Below, in pieces: positions 26,580 through 34,393 of a DNA stretch of 64,000 nt. The notes under the pieces are model-generated. The model saw only the letters and a program-made list of their open reading frames with translations, did not search any database and was not told the origin of the DNA. The position numbers were made by a program, and so were the translations under genes. This DNA comes from Oscillospiraceae bacterium. GTDB taxonomy: Bacteria; Bacillota; Clostridia; Oscillospirales; Ruminococcaceae. How positions within the stretch are numbered: the first letter of the stretch is position 1; every line of letters begins with the position of its first letter. Where the stretch lies: contig JAFRTG010000032.1 in the NCBI GenBank assembly GCA_017427265.1, positions 62,001 to 126,000 on the forward strand, in the 5' to 3' direction.

Positions 26580-27386
26580 TCATTCACAATGTCCCCCGGC
26601 AGCATCAAACCGTTCCAGCACGGCAAGCAGATCCGCCGGCAGACGCTTTCTGCCCTCCTCCGCGATCGCCTCCGGCACGCCGTAAAATGCCTCTGCAATA
26701 CTGCCGGTGATGCAGGCAATTGTGTCTGTATCGCCGCCGAGCGAGACTGCGTTCCGGATTGCGTCCTCAAAGTCCGTGCTTTCAAGGAATGCAGCAAAGA
26801 CCAGCGGCATCGTCACCTGACAGGTCTCGTCATGACGGTTCTTTGCACGCAGCTCCGCACAGGTCCGGGAAAGATCATAGCCGAATTCCTGCTCGGTATA
26901 GGCCCTGATCTCCGCCATGCTGCTGCCGGTTCTTGCAAGATAGATTGCCGCAGCAGTCGCCTCTGCACCTTTGATGCCCTCAGGATGATTGTGCGAAACC
27001 TCTGCCGTCAGCGCCGCCATATGCCGCGTGGTATCAAGGTCGTCAAAGAGCCAGCCCGCCGCAGATGCACGCATCGCAGAGCCGTTGCCGAAGCTGCCGT
27101 AAGGCTTCGGGTTCTCCGTAAACAGCAGCCAGCGGATAAACATGCCGCCGTAACCCGCACGCGGATAGCGTCTGCCCCACTTCTGCATGGAACGGATGAG
27201 CGCCGCTCTGATCTCGTCATCAGATTGGCCGCGGGCATCCAGCAGAGCCTCCGCGACTGCGGCCGTCATCACAGAATCGTCCGTGAATTTGCTCTTTTTG
27301 CTGAACAGCGGGAAATCCTTCGTCTTGTCGCCCCGGTCAAACTCATAGGGCGCGCCGATCATATCGCCTAACATTGCTCCGATCAT
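26580..27386 (-). CDS. ADP-ribosylglycohydrolase family protein
   Basis: A 268-residue all-helical enzyme of the DraG/ARH family. The metal-binding motifs are visible as FTDDS near residue 34 and GGDTDT in the C-terminal part, and the catalytic-loop region contains GNGSAMR. These enzymes remove ADP-ribose from proteins, DNA or small molecules. A macrodomain gene lies two genes away on the same strand. No ADP-ribosyltransferase was found in the window. Confidence 0.92.
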   Translation of the reverse strand: MIGAMLGDMIGAPYEFDRGDKTKDFPLFSKKSKFTDDSVMTAAVAEALLDARGQSDDEIRAALIRSMQKWGRRYPRAGYGGMFIRWLLFTENPKPYGSFGNGSAMRASAAGWLFDDLDTTRHMAALTAEVSHNHPEGIKGAEATAAAIYLARTGSSMAEIRAYTEQEFGYDLSRTCAELRAKNRHDETCQVTMPLVFAAFLESTDFEDAIRNAVSLGGDTDTIACITGSIAEAFYGVPEAIAEEGRKRLPADLLAVLERFDAAGGHCE

Positions 27387-27436
27387 ATCGGATCCCTCCT
27401 TTTCTTTGATGATTCCAGTATATCACAGATCAAACG

Positions 27437-27473
27437 AAAAGTGGTCGTTTGCCAAGCGACAAATGACCACTTT
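27437..27473 (-). terminator. Hairpin downstream of the metallophosphoesterase gene
   Basis: Arms at 27438-27451 and 27460-27473 match at 13 of 14 positions around an 8-base loop. On the minus strand the stem ends in CACTTTTCG, a modest U-tract. Probably the terminator for the gene ending at 27509; it could also be an operator for the gene starting at 27386. Confidence 0.55.
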
Positions 27474-27508
27474 GGAACCGTTATTCTTCACAGCGCGCTG
27501 CAAATTGT

Positions 27509-29512
27509 TCAGGCCGCTTTTTTCCGTTTCCTGCACAGCAGCAGAACCGCAGCTGCCGGAACCGCAAGCAGCAGAATGCGCAGATCATCGCCGGTGGACG
27601 GCGCAGCAGTTTTTGCCTCGGATGCCGTAGTCTGTGCGGTTGTCTGCGTTGTATTCTGTAAAGCGGTCACGGCCGTTGTCTCAGGCGGCGCTTCATACGG
27701 ATGCTTCAGCGGGATCTCAGCATGCCGCACAATGCCGCCCTCAGCATGCATCAGGTCGATGCTGAATATGTCGCCGTCGCGGTAAAGAAAGGAGAACTGC
27801 CTGTTCGCACAGCCAATCACATGAGAAAGATAGCCGGAATGCGCATATGTGAAATGCAGCGTCAGAGAATCGCTGCTGAGGTCGGCGTAACGCTTTGTCG
27901 CTGTCAGCATATCGCCGTCTGTCATGAACATCTCTGTTTCATTTCTCGAATGATCGTGTCCGAACAGATAGAAAATGTCCATCTGATATTGCTCTGCATA
28001 GCGGTTGATGATTTCGGCAAGCTCATACGACATATCAACATTGTACATGTTTTCGCCCGACCAGCTGTAGAGCCGTGACAGGGAAGGATTGACAGACTCC
28101 GGCTGCAGCCCGATTACATGCAGTCCGGAATGCGCAGAGATTACGACCAGCTCGCCGTGATAGTTCTCTGCCGTTTTTTTCAGGAAGCTGTCCACATCGC
28201 CGATCACATCCTCATAGGAATAGCGGACGGTGCCGTTTTCTTCTTTGACGAGTCCGCCGTAATTGAGGCCGTAGACAAGGATGCTTTTTGCATACCGGCT
28301 GTTTTTTCCGTTTTTGGCAACTGCATCCGATTCGCCGAGAAAGATCGGTCCGCCTGCTGCCGGAAGCGCCTTCGCGGCACCGAGCTCAGCCGCCGCCGAC
28401 ATGATCGCAGAGGCCTCCGCGGAATCGTGATTGCCACCGACAAAAACCGCATCCAGCCCGCCGAGATGCGAAACCATCTGCGGGAAAAAGCGTTTCAGCT
28501 CCTTCTCCTTTTCAGCTGTCTTGCCGTTTACAAAATCGCCGCTGCAGATCACAAGCGCCGGGATATATCCGCCGGTTTTCTCCATGATTGCAGCAATCGC
28601 AGTATCAATCAGCTCGTATTCCTCATGGATATCAGAAAACGTCATAATCGAATCCGGCACAACGCCCTTTGCAATCACAAATGCCGCATCGGCAGAGCGT
28701 TCGCGGTAGAACACATTGTCGCTGTCATGCGCCGTGATCTGACAGTAAACGCTGTGTACGCCTGCAGGCAAACCTTTCAGCGATTCTGCTGTGAACTTCA
28801 CATCATTGCCGGGCTGTTCGGCACCGTCCGCATACCAGCGGATGCTGTCAACGGTCACGTCCGAAAGGCCGACGGAAAACACCGGCGCCGGATAACCGCT
28901 GCCCTCAATGACATAGGATTCCGCGGCAGGCTGTCTTGTAATGCAGCGCTCCAGCGTATCGCCGCAGGAATAAATGATGACCTCTGCGGCCTCTGCCCGA
29001 TCTGTTGTCAGTGAAAAAGGCTCATCGCTTCCCGCGTCATATTTCAGATACGATATGTTGCCGCTGCCGTTAAAGCAGAGCGCCGTGTCGTCATGATACC
29101 AGATGATATCGCCGGTCTCGTTGCCGGGATAATACGTCTCCAGATGACTGCCGTTTCGCGCGAGCGTGAAGCGTTCGGTTGAAAGATATTCCGTCCGCGG
29201 CGCAACACTGTTTGTCATGGTGTAGTCCGTAAAACGCCAGATATACTGCGTATTTCCGCTGTCGGTCGCAGCGAGCATCTGCTGCTCCCCTGCGCCGTTT
29301 TTCACGGTCAGAATATAATCCATGCCGTTCTCAAAGCGTCTGACCTTATACCATTTCTGTCCGTTTTCAAGCGTGAGGATGCCGTTCCGCTCATTCGCAA
29401 CTGCAATCGCGGTACAATAAGGCTCCGATGCAGAGAACGCTGAACAGGTCAGACAAACGGTGCACAGCATCATGACAGAGGTCAGTAAAACAAACAATCC
29501 TGCTTTTTTCAT
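27509..29512 (-). CDS. Secreted, cell-wall-anchored metallophosphoesterase
   Basis: A 667-residue exported protein with a signal peptide (to about residue 28). Its N-terminal half of about 280 residues is beta-rich with no named domain. A calcineurin-type phosphoesterase domain follows (about 290-560) with SDIH, SGDF, GGNHDS, SAHSGLH and GHDHS, so the dinuclear metal site is complete. The C-terminus has a Thr-rich stretch, an APSTGD sorting-like motif, a hydrophobic helix and a basic tail (CRKRKKAA), which fits a variant LPXTG wall anchor. It probably hydrolyses phosphate esters such as nucleotides outside the cell. It lies 38 bases after the macrodomain gene. Confidence 0.88.
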   Translation of the reverse strand: MKKAGLFVLLTSVMMLCTVCLTCSAFSASEPYCTAIAVANERNGILTLENGQKWYKVRRFENGMDYILTVKNGAGEQQMLAATDSGNTQYIWRFTDYTMTNSVAPRTEYLSTERFTLARNGSHLETYYPGNETGDIIWYHDDTALCFNGSGNISYLKYDAGSDEPFSLTTDRAEAAEVIIYSCGDTLERCITRQPAAESYVIEGSGYPAPVFSVGLSDVTVDSIRWYADGAEQPGNDVKFTAESLKGLPAGVHSVYCQITAHDSDNVFYRERSADAAFVIAKGVVPDSIMTFSDIHEEYELIDTAIAAIMEKTGGYIPALVICSGDFVNGKTAEKEKELKRFFPQMVSHLGGLDAVFVGGNHDSAEASAIMSAAAELGAAKALPAAGGPIFLGESDAVAKNGKNSRYAKSILVYGLNYGGLVKEENGTVRYSYEDVIGDVDSFLKKTAENYHGELVVISAHSGLHVIGLQPESVNPSLSRLYSWSGENMYNVDMSYELAEIINRYAEQYQMDIFYLFGHDHSRNETEMFMTDGDMLTATKRYADLSSDSLTLHFTYAHSGYLSHVIGCANRQFSFLYRDGDIFSIDLMHAEGGIVRHAEIPLKHPYEAPPETTAVTALQNTTQTTAQTTASEAKTAAPSTGDDLRILLLAVPAAAVLLLCRKRKKAA

Positions 29513-29550
29513 TGGTGCTCCCCTTCATGTTTATTTTGATAAGCCCGGAA

Positions 29551-30576
29551 TCAGGCGCCCAGAAGCGGCTGCCCGTACTGAAACAGCACGGCATTGATCT
29601 CAAAAATATCATAGATGCCGTTCTGCACGCAGTATGTGATAATCAGATCAAATTTATCACTCGGCGAGAATGTGAGCCCCGCACATGCCAGCAAACCGAG
29701 TATCTCCTGCATCGGCAGCCGGAGTGCGACGGCCAGCGCAACAGCGGTTTTCTTGGTCGGCTGATAGTCAGCCTTGCAGCGGATGCGTGAGAATACCTTG
29801 CGGTCGATGTTCGCCTTTTTATACACGGTCACATCGTCCATGCCGCTCGCGTCGATCAGCTTGAACAGGCGCTGCTGAAAGGTATCGCCCGCATCGCTGA
29901 GCACCTGATCGAGCGGCTTTGCAGCGGTACCGGCCGGGCTGTGAAATGACATGTTTCCGGCCTGAGACAGCCGCGCAGCGCGGCGTCTGCGGTATTCGCT
30001 CAGTACCCGGCTGTCTGCATATTCTGCATTTTCAATCGCCCGAACCTGATGCTCGTCGAGATAGGCGTCAATCGAGCCGACCAGCTTTTCCGAGAGGGCA
30101 AACGCCTCTGTGCCGAGCACGACCAGAATCACGTTCATTTCATGCGTCAGCAGAAATTTGCCGATTTCCGAGAGCGCAATGTTCAGCGCTTCGTCCTTCG
30201 GAAAGCCATAAACACCGGTTGCAATCAGCGGAAAGGCAATGCTCTCTGCCCGGAGCTCCGCTGCGAGCGCCAGCGTGTTTTCGTAGCAGGCACGCAGAAT
30301 ATCCTTTTCGCCGTGCAGCCCGTCCAGCCACGCAGGGCCGACTGTGTGAATGATGTATTTTGCAGACAGATTGAACGCAGGCGTGACCGCTGCCTGTCCC
30401 GGTGCGATGTCCCCGATCTTTCTGCGTTCTGCAAGCAGCGCCTCTGCGCCTGCGGCTGCATAGACTGCGCTGTCTGTTCCGCTGCCGAAAACCGGTCTGG
30501 GGTTTGCAGTGTTGACGATCACATCGGCGCTGACCTTTGTGATATCGTTCCGGATGATCTGAAACGGCATGGGCAC
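29551..30576 (-). CDS. Macrodomain protein with C-terminal helical HTH-like domain
   Basis: This 341-residue protein has an N-terminal macrodomain (about residues 3-165) with VIVNTANPRPVFGSG and a second loop ATGVYGFP, features of ADP-ribose binding or removal. The C-terminal part (about 230-341) is a helical domain containing YKKANIDRKVFSRIR and ending in QYGQPLLGA; this domain is widespread in Firmicutes and looks like an XRE-type helix-turn-helix. The pairing suggests that ADP-ribose signalling is linked to nucleic acid binding or protein contacts. The ADP-ribosylglycohydrolase at 26580-27386 is two genes downstream. Confidence 0.85.
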   Translation of the reverse strand: MPMPFQIIRNDITKVSADVIVNTANPRPVFGSGTDSAVYAAAGAEALLAERRKIGDIAPGQAAVTPAFNLSAKYIIHTVGPAWLDGLHGEKDILRACYENTLALAAELRAESIAFPLIATGVYGFPKDEALNIALSEIGKFLLTHEMNVILVVLGTEAFALSEKLVGSIDAYLDEHQVRAIENAEYADSRVLSEYRRRRAARLSQAGNMSFHSPAGTAAKPLDQVLSDAGDTFQQRLFKLIDASGMDDVTVYKKANIDRKVFSRIRCKADYQPTKKTAVALAVALRLPMQEILGLLACAGLTFSPSDKFDLIITYCVQNGIYDIFEINAVLFQYGQPLLGA

Positions 30577-30617
30577 CTCCTGTTCACGGATTGCGCTTCA
30601 AAGGACACTTTTATAAT

Positions 30618-30646
30618 ATTATAGCACAGGTACGCAAAAGATTCAA
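30618..30646 (-). promoter_or_regulatory. Promoter of the macrodomain gene
   Basis: On the minus strand TTGAAT (30641-30646), 17 bases, TATAAT (30618-30623), about 40 bases before the start codon. Confidence 0.75.
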
Positions 30647-30708
30647 GTCAAAAAGCACTTTTGCATCCCCTGTTCAGCCAATATTTCATAAAACATTTTT
30701 CAAATATA

Positions 30709-30737
30709 TTGAAATTTCTGTTTTTTTGTGCTATAAT
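30709..30737 (+). promoter_or_regulatory. Promoter of the gene at 30859
   Basis: TTGAAA (30709-30714), 17-base spacer, TATAAT (30732-30737). It is divergent from the macrodomain promoter, and the leader is about 115 bases. Confidence 0.8.
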
Positions 30738-30858
30738 ATAATGCAGAAGTGAGAGCCGCCGTGCAGTTCTCTCACAGAAACAGCTTCGCCCGGTCACGGC
30801 ATCCCGGCAGCACAAACAGCGATGCAGCATGTACCTTTTTACGCAGAAAGGAGAGAAT

Positions 30859-31386
30859 ATGACTCTTTTTCAGATTCCCGGCATCAAGGAACTGATTCAG
30901 ACCGAGCTTGCACAGGACGTCAGGCAAAAAAGTCTGGTTCAGAAGATGGAAGACCTGTTTATCACATCCTACAAACAGGAATATGTAACAGAAACGAAAA
31001 AAAACAGCACCAATCTGGTTGACCGCATCTGGCTCTATGCCTGCCTGATTGATGCGGCCATGAGCGAAAAAGCCAAGTATATGCCGGAAAAATACGGCTG
31101 CAAAAACGAATGGGAATCAGCCGTGCGCTGGCTGAAATTTGAACTGAATCAGAAAAAATTCTTCTCCGGCAAGCTCAAGCACGATGTCGCAGGGCTTTGC
31201 AGCCGTGCTTCCGCCTCGCTCGACTGCCTGAACCCGGAATCCTGCGGGCAGTCGCTGGTCGGCTGGGTTCAGAAAAACGGCGAAAGCCTGACCGAGCTCT
31301 ATGAGATCGTCAGCGATCTCCGCATCCGGCTGGACGCACTCGCGGATAAATATCAGCGCTACCAGTACTCACTGGAACCGGACTGA
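30859..31386 (+). CDS. Protein of unknown function
   Basis: A 175-residue predicted soluble, mainly helical protein that I do not recognise. It is rich in charged residues, has no signal peptide or membrane segment, and carries three Cys in the middle. A frame opens 30 bases earlier, but AAGGAGAG directly before the ATG at 30859 fixes the start MTLFQIPG. A YdcF-family gene follows after 11 bases, so the two may be co-transcribed. Confidence 0.7.
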   Translation: MTLFQIPGIKELIQTELAQDVRQKSLVQKMEDLFITSYKQEYVTETKKNSTNLVDRIWLYACLIDAAMSEKAKYMPEKYGCKNEWESAVRWLKFELNQKKFFSGKLKHDVAGLCSRASASLDCLNPESCGQSLVGWVQKNGESLTELYEIVSDLRIRLDALADKYQRYQYSLEPD

Positions 31387-31397
31387 CCGCGCGGAAT

Positions 31398-32189
31398 ATG
31401 ATGACAGATGAACCCATCCGCAGAATTGCAGGCGATCTTCTGATTGCCGCAGCCGGATTGCTGACAGCCGATGTTCTGCTGGTGATGCCGCGCAAAATCC
31501 GCACGGTCGTATTAAAGCAGAACTACCGCAAGGTTTTCTGCTGTCAGATGATTCTGTGTGCAATTTTGCTTGTATTTGCGTTTGATGTCCGCTTCGGGTT
31601 TCTGACGGGAATGCCGCGGAAGGCAGCAAATGTCATCGGCATGATTCTGCGCATCGGTGTGGATCTGCTGACGGCAGTGATCCTGTACTTCTGCGGCAGA
31701 GTCGCCGCGGGCAGCGTAATCCGGTCACGGGAGACGGCGAATCATGTGATTGTGCCGGGGCTTGCGCTCGAAAACGGCAGGCCGGTCGGCGATCTGTTGC
31801 TGCGCCTCGATTCTGCCGCGGCCTATGCAGCAGCGCATCCGGACGCCGTGCTGATTCTGACCGGCGGAAACCCCGATGCATCCGGGCAGACAGAGGCCGC
31901 GGTCATGCAGGCGCTTCTGCTGGAACGCGGTGTCAAACCGGAGCAGATGCGTCCGGAGGATCAGGCGGAAACGACAAAGGACAACTTCCGCAACACAGTC
32001 GGAATGCTCGCACCGGGAACGCCTGTTGTTCTGATTACGAGCAATTATCACATGGACAGAGCCGTCCGCACCGCAAAGCGTGCCGGCTTCAGCCGTGTTC
32101 TGCGCCGGCCGGCACGCTCCGGTCTGCTTTCCTACGGCGCAAATATGCTGTGGGAAGTCATTCTCGATATCAACGAAATCGAAAACTAA
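31398..32189 (+). CDS. YdcF/SanA-family (DUF218) membrane protein
   Basis: This 263-residue protein has two or three N-terminal membrane helices (about residues 10-100) and then a DUF218 domain with VPGLAL, LTGGNPD, EDQAETTKDNFRNT and ITSNYHMDRA, the conserved family segments. Family members are linked to envelope integrity and cell wall precursor handling, and biochemical function is not settled. The start has only a weak ribosome binding site, with a second ATG immediately following. Confidence 0.82.
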   Translation: MMTDEPIRRIAGDLLIAAAGLLTADVLLVMPRKIRTVVLKQNYRKVFCCQMILCAILLVFAFDVRFGFLTGMPRKAANVIGMILRIGVDLLTAVILYFCGRVAAGSVIRSRETANHVIVPGLALENGRPVGDLLLRLDSAAAYAAAHPDAVLILTGGNPDASGQTEAAVMQALLLERGVKPEQMRPEDQAETTKDNFRNTVGMLAPGTPVVLITSNYHMDRAVRTAKRAGFSRVLRRPARSGLLSYGANMLWEVILDINEIEN

Positions 32190-32192
32190 ACG

Positions 32193-32231
32193 CCGCATAT
32201 CCGATCATATTTCAAGCGGATATGCGGTTTC
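32193..32231 (+). terminator. Terminator after the YdcF-family gene
   Basis: CCGCATATCCG (32193-32203) and CGGATATGCGG (32217-32227) pair perfectly and are followed by TTTCTTTG. Confidence 0.8.
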
Positions 32232-32370
32232 TTTGTTCGCGATAGAGGTCTGCCGGCATCCCGGCTTTCCTGCAGCAGATCAGGAACAGCTCGCAGACGG
32301 TATTCGCTTCACACCGATGTGCTACCGAACATAAACCAATCTGACATTTTCATTCTGAAAGGAGCATTAC

Positions 32371-34326
32371 ATGAAATTACAAATCTATCTCACAGCAGGC
32401 CTGATTTTTCTGACCTCGCTTCCGTTCCATGCATCCGCGCTGGATGAGCCGGCTGAGCCGGAAAATCCTGCCGTGTTTTTTGAGGATTTCGACGATCCGG
32501 AACTGGATCCGGCCAAGTGGCTGATTGCGGAGACAACATGGGAAGGCGTCGGCGCGGGATCCTATGCCAAAGAATACAACGGCGGTGTCATACCGGAAAA
32601 TGTTTCTGTCGCAGACGGCAAACTGATTCTGGCGGGACACGGTAACCGTTATGAAGGCGATGTCCGCGGCATCGACCGCAACGGAAACCGCCGCGAAGAC
32701 GGGAAACGCAGCGGTGCAGCGATTGCAACAAGACAATACTTCAACTCCGGCAGATACGAAATCCGTGCAAAAGCAGCACCGGAAGCCGGCATCTTTTCAT
32801 CAATGTTTACGCTGGAAGCAGAAGAGAACTATAATACGCTCGGACAACGAGAAATCACTATGGATTCCGTCATGATGGAATTGCCCGCCCCGCGGGGAGA
32901 TGCCTTTCATTCGGTGACATGCGGCGGCGGTGCTGCATTATCCCAAGATGATTCAATCCCCGCGCACTTCCCGGATTGCCCGAATCAGGCAGACGGCGAA
33001 TTCCATACCTATCGCTTCGACTGGTATACAAGTAATTTACTCAATGAATATATTGAGTACTTTGTGGACGACAATCTGGTGTACAAGGCCGAATCCCATA
33101 ACTTGGTTCCAAAGAAAGCAGGACGATTCTGGCTCGCGCTTTATTTTTCCGGAGACTGTGCGAAGAATGCAGATTTTGATACCACGACGTTTGAAATTGA
33201 CTGGATCAGAATCACGCCGTGCCATCGCCCCGGCGATAAACCGCAAGCCGAAACATATCCGGATCGCGGCTGGGCATTGCCACCATCCAATCTGCCGGAC
33301 GGCTGGCTGCTGTGGCAAAGCAGTGATTCTATCGAAAGCCGGCTGTTCCTGCGTGCGCCGGACGGAAAAACGAAGCTGATCGACGGCGATTTTTACCAAG
33401 CCAAAAACGGCAGCTTCGGCCGCAGCCCCAATGAGATCGTGTTCACGGCAATCGACCGGGCGACAGACGAATGGGACATTTTCCGCCGGCAAAACGGGGA
33501 GATCACCAATCTGACGCAGAACAGCGGATTCCGGAACAAGGAGCCGAAATGGTCGCCGGACTGCAAACAGATCGTCTTTCAGCGCGGACGCCGGGATGAT
33601 GAGAAGGATGATTTTCAGTACGATCTTGCGCTGCTCGATCCTGATACCGGGACTGTTACCATGCTGACGGATGACGCCGCAGAGCAGGCAATGCCGTGCT
33701 TTTCGGCAGACGGGAATTCCGTCTACTATACAGAATATTCCGACGGCATCGGCGCCATCTGCCGAATGGATCTGAGTACCCGCAAAACAGAGACAATCTA
33801 CAGTGAACCCGGCGTAAATGCGTATGATCCGATCGTTTCCGGAAACATGCTGTATTTCACCGCATGGCACAGCGCAGAAAATCATCACGACCGTATTATG
33901 CAGTGTGACGGCGAGAACATCACGGAAATGCCGTTTAATTCCCCGGATTATGACTGTTCGTATGCCGGCCCTGCCAAAGACGGCATAGTCTTCAGCAGCA
34001 CGAAGAACGGCTCCTATGATTTGTACTATTTTGACGGTACGCAGACTGCTCCTCTGACAGCTTTGAACACGGAGATCAACGAAATCGGCACATGCTTTTT
34101 TCCTGCAGTGGAATACGACGTCAATCTTGACGGCGTTTGCAGCACGGAAGATGTGCAGGCACTCGGGAAATGGCTGTTCCAAGACCAAGCCGAATCCCGC
34201 ATCCTCGCATCCGCTATGTACCGGGAAGCATGCGTCCGCAGTATATCCGCTGCTGACCTCAACAGGGACGGCGTGCTGAATGCAGTGGACCTTTCGCTGC
34301 TGAAACGCAGGATTGCAGCACAATGA
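32371..34326 (+). CDS. GH16-like/beta-propeller/dockerin protein without catalytic residues
   Basis: This 651-residue secreted protein has a signal peptide (to about residue 23) and a GH16-type jelly-roll domain (about 33-290). A TolB/WD40-like propeller region (about 300-580; KWSPDCKQIVF, PCFSADGNSVYYT) and a C-terminal dockerin (DVNLDGVCSTEDV and DLNRDGVLNAVDL) follow. The GH16 catalytic ExDxE is missing: the matching stretch at 161-172 reads EITMDSVMMELP. It is therefore probably a carbohydrate-binding or decoy relative of the intact paralogue encoded tail-to-tail at 34394-36298. AAAGGAGC precedes the ATG. Confidence 0.88.
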   Translation: MKLQIYLTAGLIFLTSLPFHASALDEPAEPENPAVFFEDFDDPELDPAKWLIAETTWEGVGAGSYAKEYNGGVIPENVSVADGKLILAGHGNRYEGDVRGIDRNGNRREDGKRSGAAIATRQYFNSGRYEIRAKAAPEAGIFSSMFTLEAEENYNTLGQREITMDSVMMELPAPRGDAFHSVTCGGGAALSQDDSIPAHFPDCPNQADGEFHTYRFDWYTSNLLNEYIEYFVDDNLVYKAESHNLVPKKAGRFWLALYFSGDCAKNADFDTTTFEIDWIRITPCHRPGDKPQAETYPDRGWALPPSNLPDGWLLWQSSDSIESRLFLRAPDGKTKLIDGDFYQAKNGSFGRSPNEIVFTAIDRATDEWDIFRRQNGEITNLTQNSGFRNKEPKWSPDCKQIVFQRGRRDDEKDDFQYDLALLDPDTGTVTMLTDDAAEQAMPCFSADGNSVYYTEYSDGIGAICRMDLSTRKTETIYSEPGVNAYDPIVSGNMLYFTAWHSAENHHDRIMQCDGENITEMPFNSPDYDCSYAGPAKDGIVFSSTKNGSYDLYYFDGTQTAPLTALNTEINEIGTCFFPAVEYDVNLDGVCSTEDVQALGKWLFQDQAESRILASAMYREACVRSISAADLNRDGVLNAVDLSLLKRRIAAQ

Positions 34327-34350
34327 TTCACAATCGCTTTTCCAGATAGA

Positions 34351-34383
34351 AAAAAGGCGCTGATTTCGCATCAGCGCCTTTTT
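34351..34383. terminator. Bidirectional terminator between the two GH16 genes
   Basis: AAAAAGGCGCTGA and TCAGCGCCTTTTT pair perfectly around a 7-base loop, serving both convergent genes. Confidence 0.93.
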
Positions 34384-34393
34384 AAGTGCGTTA

